Origin: an uncultured Alphaproteobacteria bacterium
Lineage (GTDB): Bacteria; Pseudomonadota; Alphaproteobacteria; HIMB59
NCBI GenBank assembly: GCA_902521485.1
Contig: CABYRQ010000006.1
Location: 1 to 55,165, forward strand
Reading direction: 5' to 3'
DNA: 55,165 nucleotides
Shown here: positions 25,653 to 34,415 of the stretch, in pieces
Layout of the letters: the number at the start of each line of letters is the position of its first letter
Numbering within the stretch: position 1 is the stretch's first letter
Notes under the pieces: model-generated
What the model was told of the DNA's origin: nothing
What the model saw: the letters and a program-made list of their open reading frames with translations, nothing else
The model's database searches: none
Position numbers and translations under genes: made by a program

Positions 25653-26111
25653 ATGACCAAAGTTGTCGTTTTAGAAAAATTTAAAAAAAATTGGGAAATA
25701 GGTTCAGTAGTGTCTGTAAAAGATGGTTATGCGAGAAACTACCTAATTCCAAATGGCAAAGCTAAATTTGCAACAAAACAAAATATTGAAGATATAAAGT
25801 CACAAGAAGAAAGCCTTTTAAAAAAAGATGATGAAAATAAATCTAATGCTAATGTTATAGCCTCAAAAATCAATGAATTGAAATTTATTAAAGAAATTGC
25901 GGCTAAAGAAAATGGTGAACTATATGGTTCTTTAAGTGTTTCTGATATAGTTGCATTTTTAAGCGAAAATGAGTTAAATATTCAAAAAAAGTTTGTAAAG
26001 CTTGGAAACAAGATAAAAACTATAGGGGAATATTCTGTAGATATAGACTTACACCCAGAGGTAAATTGTTCACTTGATATTGAGATTTTATCCCCTAAAA
26101 CCTCTCTCTAA
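25653..26111 (+). CDS. rplI: Ribosomal protein L9
   Basis: Two-domain 50S protein. The N-terminal domain shows VKDGYARNYLIPNGKA, the PROSITE-type L9 signature; a long connecting helix (residues 45-75) and a C-terminal domain with GELYGSLS follow. 152 residues, normal. A 39-base gap with no hairpin separates it from dnaB. Confidence 0.97.
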   Translation: MTKVVVLEKFKKNWEIGSVVSVKDGYARNYLIPNGKAKFATKQNIEDIKSQEESLLKKDDENKSNANVIASKINELKFIKEIAAKENGELYGSLSVSDIVAFLSENELNIQKKFVKLGNKIKTIGEYSVDIDLHPEVNCSLDIEILSPKTSL

Positions 26112-26150
26112 GACTATCTTTTTTTAAATTTATAAATAACTTAGCTTAAT

Positions 26151-27572
26151 ATGCAAAAGACTTATGAGAGCTTAAAAGACAATGACATTGAAATAATTGT
26201 TATAGCCTATTTACTTAAACATCCAGATTTAATGGATACACATTTTGAATATTTAGATAAATCTTTATTTTCTAACGCAGAAAATTTAAAAATTTTTAAT
26301 ATACTTGAAGATTTTCACAAATCACAAAAAAATATTTCTATTGATACTATTAAAAACTACATTCCAGATATTCAGTCAAAAACACACAAAGAACTTTCAT
26401 CTCAAATAGACAAAATTGTCTTTTCTGTTGATATTTTTTCTAGTTATTTAGAAACTCTTCAAGAATTACATTTACGTAGAGAGCTTTTCAAAATTACACA
26501 GAATAAAAATAATGAATCAACAACTTTTGAAACATCCAATAGCATAAAAGATATATTTTTAGACCTTGAAAAAAAAATATTTGATTTATCTAACTTAAAA
26601 AAAGATAATTACGAGTTTAGAAACTTTTCCTCCGTCACTAAAGCCTCTCTTCAGCTAATAGAAAAAGCATTTAAAAAAAAAGGTAAATACTCTGGAATTG
26701 TCTCAGGTTTTACAGATTTAGATAATATGTTAGGAGGACTGCAAAATTCAGATCTAATTATTCTTGCTGGAAGACCCTCAATGGGTAAAACTGCGCTTGC
26801 AACAAACATAGCTTTTAATGCTGCAAAATATTTTTCTCAGGAAGAAGATAATGGATCCGTTGTAATGTTCTCTTTAGAGATGTCAGCTGAACAAATTGGA
26901 TTAAGAATTTTAGCCGAACAATCTAAAATACCAAGTGATAAGCTTCGTAAAGGTGAACTTAATCAAAAAGATTCTCTCGAGCTGCAAAATACATATCAAG
27001 AAATTAATAATTTAAATTTTTTTTTTGATGATAGTCCAAATTTAACTGTATCAGAACTAAGATCTAAGCTTCGTAGATATAAAAATAATTATAAAATCAA
27101 ATTAGTCCTAATTGATTATCTACAGTTGATTAAACCTGAGGGTAATCGAGATAATAGAGTTAATGAATTATCTGAGATAACAAGGAATTTAAAACAACTT
27201 GCAAAAGAATTTGACTTACCTGTAATTTCACTTTCTCAGCTTTCACGTCAAGTAGAAAATAGAGATGATAAAAGACCCTTACTCTCAGACTTAAGAGAAT
27301 CAGGAAGTATTGAACAAGATGCAGATGTTGTAATGTTTATATACAGAGAAAGTTATTACTTACAAAGAAATGAGCCCACAAGGGGGCCTGATGAAACTCA
27401 AGAGTCATATCAGAAAAAACATGACTCATGGAAAGATAGAAATGAGGAAGTATTTAACAAAGCCGAATTAATTGTTGCAAAACAAAGGAATGGTCCTACG
27501 GGAAAGATTGAACTATACTTTGACGATAAATATACCAAATTCTTAGGAATTGAAAAAAATGCATCAAACTAA
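26151..27572 (+). CDS. dnaB: Replicative DNA helicase
   Basis: Hexameric helicase at the fork. N-terminal DnaB domain (about 1-110), linker, and RecA-like domain with P-loop GRPSMGKTAL (207-216), Walker B LVLIDYLQL, and arginine finger region SLSQLSRQVENRDDKRP. No intein. 473 residues is normal. In related genomes alr and radA often follow; here the next gene is mlaE, five bases on. Confidence 0.97.
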   Translation: MQKTYESLKDNDIEIIVIAYLLKHPDLMDTHFEYLDKSLFSNAENLKIFNILEDFHKSQKNISIDTIKNYIPDIQSKTHKELSSQIDKIVFSVDIFSSYLETLQELHLRRELFKITQNKNNESTTFETSNSIKDIFLDLEKKIFDLSNLKKDNYEFRNFSSVTKASLQLIEKAFKKKGKYSGIVSGFTDLDNMLGGLQNSDLIILAGRPSMGKTALATNIAFNAAKYFSQEEDNGSVVMFSLEMSAEQIGLRILAEQSKIPSDKLRKGELNQKDSLELQNTYQEINNLNFFFDDSPNLTVSELRSKLRRYKNNYKIKLVLIDYLQLIKPEGNRDNRVNELSEITRNLKQLAKEFDLPVISLSQLSRQVENRDDKRPLLSDLRESGSIEQDADVVMFIYRESYYLQRNEPTRGPDETQESYQKKHDSWKDRNEEVFNKAELIVAKQRNGPTGKIELYFDDKYTKFLGIEKNASN

Positions 27573-27577
27573 CTTAA

Positions 27578-28345
27578 ATGCAATTTATTGAAAATATTGG
27601 AGAAATTTTTATAAAGTTATTCTCAAATCTTGGGAAGTTTATTTTATTTGTTCTTTTTTTTTTTAAATATCTATTTAAACCTAAATTCTATTTAAAAAAT
27701 AATTTATCTTACTTTTTAAATATATTTATTTCATCTATACCAATTATTGCTTTAACTGGGATTTTTTCAGGAATGGTGCTTGCTTTGCAATCTTATACTG
27801 GTTTTTCAAGATTTTCTGCTGAGTCAGCTATTCCCAACATAGTTGTTTTGACTTTAACAAGAGAATTGGGGCCTGTATTGACTGGTCTCATGATTTCAGC
27901 AAGAGTTGGTTCATCTATTGCTGCAGAAATAGCTACAATGAGAGTAACAGAACAAATAGATGCTCTGAAAACTCTTAATACAAATTATTATAATTACCTA
28001 GTAACACCTCGTGTTCTATCACTAACTCTGGCTTTGCCAATATTTGTGACATTAGTAGATTTTATCGGTGTGATGGGTGGTTATCTAGTGTCAGTTTATA
28101 GACTTGGATTTAATGATAACTTGTATTTATTAAACACAATTGATTTTTTAAACTTAATTGATTATCTATCAGGAATTTTTAAAGCAATTGCTTTTGGCTT
28201 TATAATATCAATTGTTAGTTGTTATTGCGGGTTATTTTCTGATAAAGGTGCGTTTGGTGTTGGGTCTGCTACAACTAATGCAGTTGTTATTTCATCTATT
28301 CTAATATTATCATCAAATTATTTTCTTACAGAATTATTTTTTTAA
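27578..28345 (+). CDS. mlaE: Phospholipid ABC transporter permease MlaE
   Basis: Inner-membrane permease of the Mla/Ttg2 lipid-transport system that maintains outer-membrane lipid asymmetry. Five or six hydrophobic segments; the core TRELGPVLTGLMISARVGSSIAAEI and the TEQIDALKTLN loop are diagnostic. 255 residues, usual. Paired with mlaF by a one-base TAATG overlap. The substrate-binding MCE protein MlaD is not adjacent. Confidence 0.94.
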   Translation: MQFIENIGEIFIKLFSNLGKFILFVLFFFKYLFKPKFYLKNNLSYFLNIFISSIPIIALTGIFSGMVLALQSYTGFSRFSAESAIPNIVVLTLTRELGPVLTGLMISARVGSSIAAEIATMRVTEQIDALKTLNTNYYNYLVTPRVLSLTLALPIFVTLVDFIGVMGGYLVSVYRLGFNDNLYLLNTIDFLNLIDYLSGIFKAIAFGFIISIVSCYCGLFSDKGAFGVGSATTNAVVISSILILSSNYFLTELFF

Positions 28346-29043
28346 TGAACATAGAAATTAAGAATCTAAAGAAGAAATTTGATGCAAACCTCATTTTAAA
28401 AGACATAAATATGACTATTGAAAAAAATAAATCTACTATAATTCTAGGTCAATCTGGATGTGGAAAATCTGTCTTGATAAAAACTATCTATCAATTGTTT
28501 AGCTTTGATGGGGGTTCCATTTTATATGATGGGAAGCATGATGTTGAAATTGACAAATTTAGTATGTTATTTCAATACGGAGCACTCTTTGATAGTTTAA
28601 AAATATCTGAAAATATTGCTTTTACTGATTTTATAAATAACAAAACAAATTTTGATAAAAAGGTTCTTTCTCTCATGAATGATGTAGGATTAGAAAAATC
28701 AATTTTTCATAGATATCCTTCAGAAATATCAGGTGGTATGAAAAAAAGAGCTGCACTAGCAAGAGCTTTATATAAAAATCCAAAAGTAATTTTTCTCGAT
28801 GAACCAACTACAGGATTAGACCCGATAAATAGTGATAAAATAAATGAATTAATTATTAGAGTGATAACTAAAAGAAAAATAACTGCAGTTAGCATAACAC
28901 ATGACATCAAAAGCGCCATTAAAACTGGAGATAATTATTATTTTATAGATAACGGAGTTGTAAAAGATAAAGGATATTGCAAAAACATTTTAAAGACAAA
29001 AAATAAAATTTTTAAATCTTTTATTAACGGAGCAAAGTACTAA
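28345..29043 (+). CDS. mlaF: Phospholipid ABC transporter ATP-binding protein MlaF
   Basis: ATPase partner of MlaE. Walker A GQSGCGKSVL near residue 33-42, Q-loop FQYGALFDSL (the Mla-type Q-loop), signature SGGMKKRAALARAL and Walker B IFLDEPTTGLDP. 232 residues, at the short end. Translationally coupled to mlaE; cvpA follows after four bases. Confidence 0.94.
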   Translation: MNIEIKNLKKKFDANLILKDINMTIEKNKSTIILGQSGCGKSVLIKTIYQLFSFDGGSILYDGKHDVEIDKFSMLFQYGALFDSLKISENIAFTDFINNKTNFDKKVLSLMNDVGLEKSIFHRYPSEISGGMKKRAALARALYKNPKVIFLDEPTTGLDPINSDKINELIIRVITKRKITAVSITHDIKSAIKTGDNYYFIDNGVVKDKGYCKNILKTKNKIFKSFINGAKY

Positions 29044-29047
29044 ATTA

Positions 29048-29611
29048 ATGAGTTTATCAAATTTAAATTACTTTGATTATGCATATCTTATCCTTTTAGT
29101 TATATTTGCAATTTTATTTGGTATCAAAGGAGCTACTAAATCAATTAGTTTTAGCCTAAAATTAATTTTATCTATAAGTTTGCCATTTATATTCCACAAA
29201 AGATTTCTAAATTTTTCTCTAGAAAAATTAAACATTGAGTATTTATTCTCTATACAAAAAAATAATGCAATTTTTTTAGAAATAATTTTTTTTATTATTT
29301 TATTTTTAATAACTTATATTATTTACTCTATATTAGAAAAAGCTTTGAATTTGAAATCCCCTACTCAACTGGAATTTAAAATTTTAGATATAATAATTGG
29401 CGCATTTTATGGAATAATTTTATTTTCTATTTTATTTTATTTTTCATATGTTGCTATCTTTAAAAATTATATAGCCGAAAAAAACAGAATCATGCAATTA
29501 AATATTTCAATATATGAAAACCTTATGTATAAAGAAATTGAGTCTGAAAATAAATTAAAAAGTAAACCATTAAACAAAGAAAAAAATAATGATAAAGATG
29601 AGCTCTACTAA
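29048..29611 (+). CDS. cvpA: CvpA family membrane protein
   Basis: Four-helix membrane protein of the CvpA family: hydrophobic segments at about 12-28, 33-52, 74-92 and 112-135, with the FDYAYLILLVIFAILFGIKGATK opening seen in alphaproteobacterial CvpA. The polar C-terminal tail is lysine-rich. 187 residues. Placement just before purF is the classic cvpA-purF pair; the two overlap by 14 bases. Confidence 0.87.
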   Translation: MSLSNLNYFDYAYLILLVIFAILFGIKGATKSISFSLKLILSISLPFIFHKRFLNFSLEKLNIEYLFSIQKNNAIFLEIIFFIILFLITYIIYSILEKALNLKSPTQLEFKILDIIIGAFYGIILFSILFYFSYVAIFKNYIAEKNRIMQLNISIYENLMYKEIESENKLKSKPLNKEKNNDKDELY

Positions 29612-31040
29612 GATTCAAGAGGAGTGTGGAGTTTTTGGAATTTCAAACATAAATGACGCTTCAGCTTTGGCAGCCTTAGGTTTACATGCTTTGCAGCATC
29701 GAGGTCAGGAGGGTTGTGGAATAGTTTCCTATGATGGTAAAAACTATTATTCTGAAAAAAGATTTGGGCTTGTGGGAGATAATTTTAATAATGAGGACAC
29801 GATTAAGAAATTACCTGGATCTTTTGCTATTGGACATAATAGATATAGCACCACGGGGGGTAAAATATTAAGGAATGTACAACCTTTTTTTGCTGACACT
29901 AATGCCGGTGGAATAGGAGTTTCTCATAATGGAAATTTTACTAATGCCATTACTTTAAGAAAAAAACTAGTTGAAGATGGTGCAATTTTTTATACTACCT
30001 CAGACTCAGAGACTATAGTTCAATTAATAGCTAGATCTAAAAAAGAGAAAAATATCGATAAAATTATTGAGGCTATCTCTCAAATACAAGGCGGTTATGC
30101 ACTAGTTATGCTTACTAAAAATGTTTTAATTGGTGCAAGAGATATTTATGGTATTAGACCATTAGTTTTAGGAAAGATAGATAATTCATATGTTTTAGCT
30201 TCTGAAACATGTGCTCTAGATATTATTGGCGCAGATTTTATAAGAGAAATTGAAAATGGTGAAATTGTATACATAGAGAATAATGAATTACATAGCCTAA
30301 AACCATTTGGCACGCATACATCAAGACCTTGCGTATTCGAGTATATTTATTTTGCGCGCCCGGATAGTATTTTAAGAGGTAAAACTGCTTATGAGTACAG
30401 AAAAAATTTAGGAAGAGAGTTAGCGAAAGAGGATAACTTAGAGGCAGATTTAGTTGTTCCAGTACCAGACTCAGGTAATGCAGCTGCTATAGGTTATAGC
30501 CAGCAAAAGAAAATTAATTTTGATCTAGGCTTGATCAGAAATCATTATGTTGGAAGAACTTTTATTGAACCTGGCCAACAAATAAGAAGTTTGGGGGTTA
30601 AATTAAAATTAAATGCTAATAGAAGTTCTATTGAAAATAAGAAAATTATACTTGTAGATGACTCTTTAGTGCGAGGCACTACCTCATATAAGATTGTAAA
30701 AATGTTATATGATGCTGGAGCTAAAGAAGTCCATTTAAGAATAGCATGCCCCGAAATCAAGTTTCCTGATTTTTATGGAGTTGATATGCCTACAAAGAAG
30801 GAATTATTAGCTGCAAATAAAAGTGTTGATGAAATATGTGATTATGTAAAGGCAAAAAGCTTAAAATTTTTATCTTTGGATGGGCTATATATTGCATTAG
30901 GTTACTTAAAAAGGGATAATAAAAGACCACAACTGACAGATCACTATTTCACAGGCGATTATCCAATAAAATTAATAGATCAATTAGGTGATAATAAAAT
31001 TACACAGCTATCACTGCTAAGTGCTGGTTCCAATATTTAA
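29598..31040 (+). CDS. purF: Amidophosphoribosyltransferase
   Basis: First step of purine synthesis: transfers glutamine-derived ammonia to PRPP. Nucleophile Cys in EECGVFGI follows a short propeptide-like SSTKIQEE, as in B. subtilis-type enzymes processed to expose it. HRGQEGCGI and the PRPP loop IILVDDSLVRGTTS are present. The Fe-S ligand set of the B. subtilis type appears lost: the C-terminal CxxCFTG is DHYFTG and the middle ligand site reads FPDFYG. ATG 29598 chosen over 29589 because it gives the standard leader. 480 residues. Confidence 0.96.
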   Translation: MSSTKIQEECGVFGISNINDASALAALGLHALQHRGQEGCGIVSYDGKNYYSEKRFGLVGDNFNNEDTIKKLPGSFAIGHNRYSTTGGKILRNVQPFFADTNAGGIGVSHNGNFTNAITLRKKLVEDGAIFYTTSDSETIVQLIARSKKEKNIDKIIEAISQIQGGYALVMLTKNVLIGARDIYGIRPLVLGKIDNSYVLASETCALDIIGADFIREIENGEIVYIENNELHSLKPFGTHTSRPCVFEYIYFARPDSILRGKTAYEYRKNLGRELAKEDNLEADLVVPVPDSGNAAAIGYSQQKKINFDLGLIRNHYVGRTFIEPGQQIRSLGVKLKLNANRSSIENKKIILVDDSLVRGTTSYKIVKMLYDAGAKEVHLRIACPEIKFPDFYGVDMPTKKELLAANKSVDEICDYVKAKSLKFLSLDGLYIALGYLKRDNKRPQLTDHYFTGDYPIKLIDQLGDNKITQLSLLSAGSNI

Positions 31041-31526
31041 TTGTCTTTAAATCAAGTATTAATTTTTTTAAATGGAGAAGAACAAAATATTTTATCTAAA
31101 AACTCAAATAAAATTATATTATCTAAAAAAAAATTAGAGAGTGTAAATCAAGATCATACTTTGCTTCAGACAGATTTTGAGTCTGTAGAAGATTTAATTA
31201 AAGCGGAAGCAATAATAAGAAATCAAATTTCAAAGATTGATGAAATAGGAATAGTTTACAAAGATATTGATTTAAATATGATTTCTTACCAGTACGATTA
31301 CAATAATATTAAGCAAAACTACCAAGTATTAATGAACGTTATTTATTTTATTAATATACTAATTCCATTATTTAATAATAAGCTAAATTTTCTTTTATCA
31401 TTTGAAAAAGATAATCATTATAAAGTACATGTAAATAATTTAAGAATGTCATTAATTAATTATATAGAGTCCCTAAAAGTAGATTTAATGAAATCAAATA
31501 TTATTAATATTAGAAGATTAAATTAA
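31041..31526 (+). CDS. Uncharacterised protein, possibly a degenerate SDR-fold protein
   Basis: 161 residues from a TTG placed directly after the purF stop. No enzyme motif is intact. The overall pattern, however, tracks the second half of a short-chain dehydrogenase: a TDFESVEDLIK stretch, KIDEIGIVY, a helix NYQVLMNVIYFINILIPLF, and NFLLSFEKDNHYKVHVNNLRMSL where an SDR would carry Ser then Tyr-x-x-x-Lys. Serine is retained; the Tyr and Lys positions are Asn and Ser. The glycine-rich cofactor loop is missing. Many alphaproteobacteria have an SDR gene right after purF. This is inference; the protein could also be unrelated. Ends overlap convergent der by 17 bases. Confidence 0.45.
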   Translation: MSLNQVLIFLNGEEQNILSKNSNKIILSKKKLESVNQDHTLLQTDFESVEDLIKAEAIIRNQISKIDEIGIVYKDIDLNMISYQYDYNNIKQNYQVLMNVIYFINILIPLFNNKLNFLLSFEKDNHYKVHVNNLRMSLINYIESLKVDLMKSNIINIRRLN

Positions 31527-32763
31527 AATTTATTCCTTTCAACTTTAATTCTCTTATTAGAATTTTTGATAAATACGACTTTAAATGTGGTTTAATATTT
31601 TTTTTAGAAAAATTACATGAAATTTTAAAATAGTTTTTTTGGTTTACTGTAAATGCAGTCATAAAATAAATTTTAAATTCTTTTGAGTTTTTCTGTATTT
31701 TTCCCAATTCCCCGTTTACGTATTTTATAATTTTATTAAGGTAAGAAGTTTTAAAAAAAAACTTATTATTTAATTGATCGCTTATTATTTGAAGTATTTT
31801 TGACTTTGAAGAATATAAAGCAGATACAAAATATATGTTCAAAGAAGAATAAAAATTATGATTTGAAGAAAGATATTCTAAAAACTTTTTTTGATACAAA
31901 GATTTATTTTCTATTAGGTCAATTTTATTAACTAAAACTAAAAATGGTTTATTTCTTTTAGATAAAGAACCTATTAAGGATAAATCTAGTCTTGACTCAG
32001 AGTTTGCGTCTAACAAAAGTATGATGAGTGAAGATTTTTTAATAAAGTGTTCAGATTGTTCAATTGAGAGTTTTTCAAAATCAAAATTTTTTCTATTAGA
32101 TCTACTCCTTATAAAACCTGCTGTATCTATAAATTCTAATGTTATATTTTTATGCTTTATTTCCCAGTTTACTGAGTCACGTGTTGTATGGAGATTAGAT
32201 GAAATTTTAGATAAAGACATATTCAATATTTTATTAAAAAGTGTTGATTTGCCTGTATTTTCTTTACCAAAAATAGTAATTGTTTTTTTATTTACTGTGT
32301 CTTTGAATGAGTTTTGTTTTTTATTAACATTAGATAAATATTTTTTTAGTGATGATAAATTATCTGAGTAATTTATGAAAGTTTTATCAAATAAATTTGA
32401 TATGTAATTATCATCATCAATTTTTTTAAAAGAAAAAAGAAACAGTTTAAATTTTTTGGAATGTAGTTGCTTACATATTTTCAAATCTTCATTTGTAAAG
32501 CATGAAGTTAGGTATATGAAACTAATATTATCTAAACTTAGTTTTAAAATTTTTTCGAAAAGAATATTAAAATCAATTAATTTAAAAAAGCCAGGGGTAT
32601 CGTATATATTATATGAAAAGTTTTCAGATAAAATATTTTTTCTAATTATATCAATTGTGGTATTAGCCTTAGGATTAGAAATTGTTTTATGTGTTTTTGA
32701 AAAAAGATTGAAAAGGTAAGATTTTCCCTCATTTGCCTTGCCGATTATAAAGTAGTTATTCAC
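31510..32763 (-). CDS. der: Ribosome-assembly GTPase Der (EngA), first G domain degenerate
   Basis: Tandem-GTPase protein for 50S assembly. Second G domain is canonical: GKENTGKS (166-173), DTAGFIRSR (213-221), VNKIDL (278-283). First G domain has GKANEGKS (8-15) and DTPGF (55-59), but its G4 motif reads KKID (113-116) instead of NKxD, so guanine recognition there is probably weak. The C-terminal KH-like domain is present in shortened form. 417 residues against 440-490 usual. GTG start overlapping the bamB stop by 8 bases; der-bamB-YfgM order is a known cluster. Confidence 0.9.
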   Translation of the reverse strand: MNNYFIIGKANEGKSYLFNLFSKTHKTISNPKANTTIDIIRKNILSENFSYNIYDTPGFFKLIDFNILFEKILKLSLDNISFIYLTSCFTNEDLKICKQLHSKKFKLFLFSFKKIDDDNYISNLFDKTFINYSDNLSSLKKYLSNVNKKQNSFKDTVNKKTITIFGKENTGKSTLFNKILNMSLSKISSNLHTTRDSVNWEIKHKNITLEFIDTAGFIRSRSNRKNFDFEKLSIEQSEHFIKKSSLIILLLDANSESRLDLSLIGSLSKRNKPFLVLVNKIDLIENKSLYQKKFLEYLSSNHNFYSSLNIYFVSALYSSKSKILQIISDQLNNKFFFKTSYLNKIIKYVNGELGKIQKNSKEFKIYFMTAFTVNQKNYFKISCNFSKKNIKPHLKSYLSKILIRELKLKGINFNLIF

Positions 32764-33943
32764 TTAATTTAAAAAGACTTTTATTGTCTTTTAGATATAT
32801 ATTTTTTTTATAATAATAAATATCTAAATTACTTGTAAATTTATTTTTATAAAATTTTTCTTCACTTTTTTCATTTAGATTTACTTTACTAATGCCTTCT
32901 TTTGAAATTAAATAAATTTCTTCTTGAATATTAAAAACTAATATTGGAGACTCTTTTTCATGATTGTATGTATTAATTATGTATCCATCCTTTGATACAA
33001 TTAAAATTTTATCAAAAGTCATTAATATCAAATATCCATCTTCTGAAAAAAGATAACTGAGAATAGTCTCGTTAATATCAAGCTCCCAAAGTATATCTGA
33101 AGAAATAGGATTAAATACTGATATTTTTCCGGAACGATCCAAAAAATATAAGTATTCATTATAACTAAAAGGGCTATCAACAAGTTCATCAAAGACTCCT
33201 AATGATGATAGAATATTGAGATCATCCAATATGTATTTGTTTATAAGATTAAAATTACTTTTATCTAAAGTAATTAAAGTTTTAGCATTAAAAAGGTAAT
33301 ATAAATTTTCTTGGTCTTCAAAAATATTTGCTTTTACAGATATACTTGATTTTGAACTAAAAATATCTTTTTTTGATAAAGAAAAATCATCTATATTTAT
33401 TTCGTACATTTCCTCAAAAACACTAAAAATTATTAATGTATTATTGTTAATTAATGGAGATATGTTTGTAAAAATTTCAAAGTCAGCAAGTAGATTTAAC
33501 TTTTGACCATTAATAGTAAATATACGAGACCTATTAGTTAATAAATATATTCCATCATTGTATTGAAAGATATGATGCACTCTTTCATCTTTGTTAAGAC
33601 TCAATTTGTATTCAAAATTATTATTTTCATTACTCTCATCAATAACATGAATTTTTTCATCTTTACTTAATATAATTTTATCATCAAGAAAATTTACAAT
33701 AGAATTTTTGTCAGTACTGATGACTTTTTCTATATTTAGATTTTTCATACTTAAAGATGGATTAGTTGTTTTAGGGAAAATAATATTCCCAAAATATACA
33801 TCAGAAATGAGAGAGTAATCTTGTGTATTTGAAAAAATCTCAGTTACTTGATTTTGAGGATTATAATCAGGGTCAACAGATCCTAGATATTGATTACATG
33901 AAGATAGAACTAAAAAAAAAATTAAAAATTTAATTTTTTTCAT
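32756..33943 (-). CDS. bamB: BamB-like outer-membrane assembly lipoprotein
   Basis: Lipoprotein partner of the BAM complex. Lipobox LSSC places the acylated cysteine at residue 16; the rest is repeated beta-rich blocks (for example DGIYLLTNRSRIFTINGQ and YLYFLDRSGKISVFNP), consistent with a PQQ-like propeller. About 395 residues, normal. Start at ATG 33943 gives KKIKFLIFFLVL, a proper lipoprotein signal; a start 15 bases upstream is less likely. Located between der and a TPR-type membrane protein, the usual bamB context. Sequence similarity is faint, so the call rests on lipobox, repeats and synteny. Confidence 0.78.
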   Translation of the reverse strand: MKKIKFLIFFLVLSSCNQYLGSVDPDYNPQNQVTEIFSNTQDYSLISDVYFGNIIFPKTTNPSLSMKNLNIEKVISTDKNSIVNFLDDKIILSKDEKIHVIDESNENNNFEYKLSLNKDERVHHIFQYNDGIYLLTNRSRIFTINGQKLNLLADFEIFTNISPLINNNTLIIFSVFEEMYEINIDDFSLSKKDIFSSKSSISVKANIFEDQENLYYLFNAKTLITLDKSNFNLINKYILDDLNILSSLGVFDELVDSPFSYNEYLYFLDRSGKISVFNPISSDILWELDINETILSYLFSEDGYLILMTFDKILIVSKDGYIINTYNHEKESPILVFNIQEEIYLISKEGISKVNLNEKSEEKFYKNKFTSNLDIYYYKKNIYLKDNKSLFKLSE

Positions 33944-34415
33944 TTGATAATCTATCAATAGCTTTAATAAAAAAATTATTTAAATTATCTCTATCTAATT
34001 CACTAAATTTATAATTATTAATGTCTAAATTATAAAAATATATTTTAGCAATTTCATTAAAAGTAAAATTATTATCTAATGATAAAGATTTTATCAATTC
34101 TTTATCTAAATCAATTAAAGCTTTTTTCAATAATATTATGTCTTTATCAATCTGGTTATATCGATCTAAATTTTCAATTGAGGTTAATTTTAAATCACTA
34201 AAAAATGAAACTTTGGGATTATCTAGACTTGATAAATAGTGAAGTTTTTTATCTAAGTTAGAATTTTGTTCATTATAAAGCTCAGCCAAAAAAATATCGA
34301 ATAATTTTTCATCGTCTTTAGTATTATTTTGTAAAATGAAATACAGAGCAATAAATAATAAAACTGATATAATTCCTAAAAAGGTTAAATTTTTTTTTGT
34401 TATTAATTTTTCCAT
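33930..34415 (-). CDS. YfgM-like membrane-anchored TPR protein
   Basis: About 161 residues with one N-terminal transmembrane segment (about 11-29) and a helical, acidic periplasmic domain, matching the layout of YfgM-type ancillary proteins of the SecYEG/BAM chaperone network. TPR motifs are not clear at sequence level. Start at ATG 34415 (MEKLITKK) gives a clean membrane anchor; ATG 34427 is also possible. Overlaps the redoxin gene by 13 bases and bamB by 14. Call rests on topology and the der-bamB neighbourhood. Confidence 0.58.
   Translation of the reverse strand: MEKLITKKNLTFLGIISVLLFIALYFILQNNTKDDEKLFDIFLAELYNEQNSNLDKKLHYLSSLDNPKVSFFSDLKLTSIENLDRYNQIDKDIILLKKALIDLDKELIKSLSLDNNFTFNEIAKIYFYNLDINNYKFSELDRDNLNNFFIKAIDRLSNEKN

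Noticed and set aside
26112..26150. Possible terminator between rplI and dnaB
   Set aside because: T-run without a preceding hairpin; genes usually co-transcribed.
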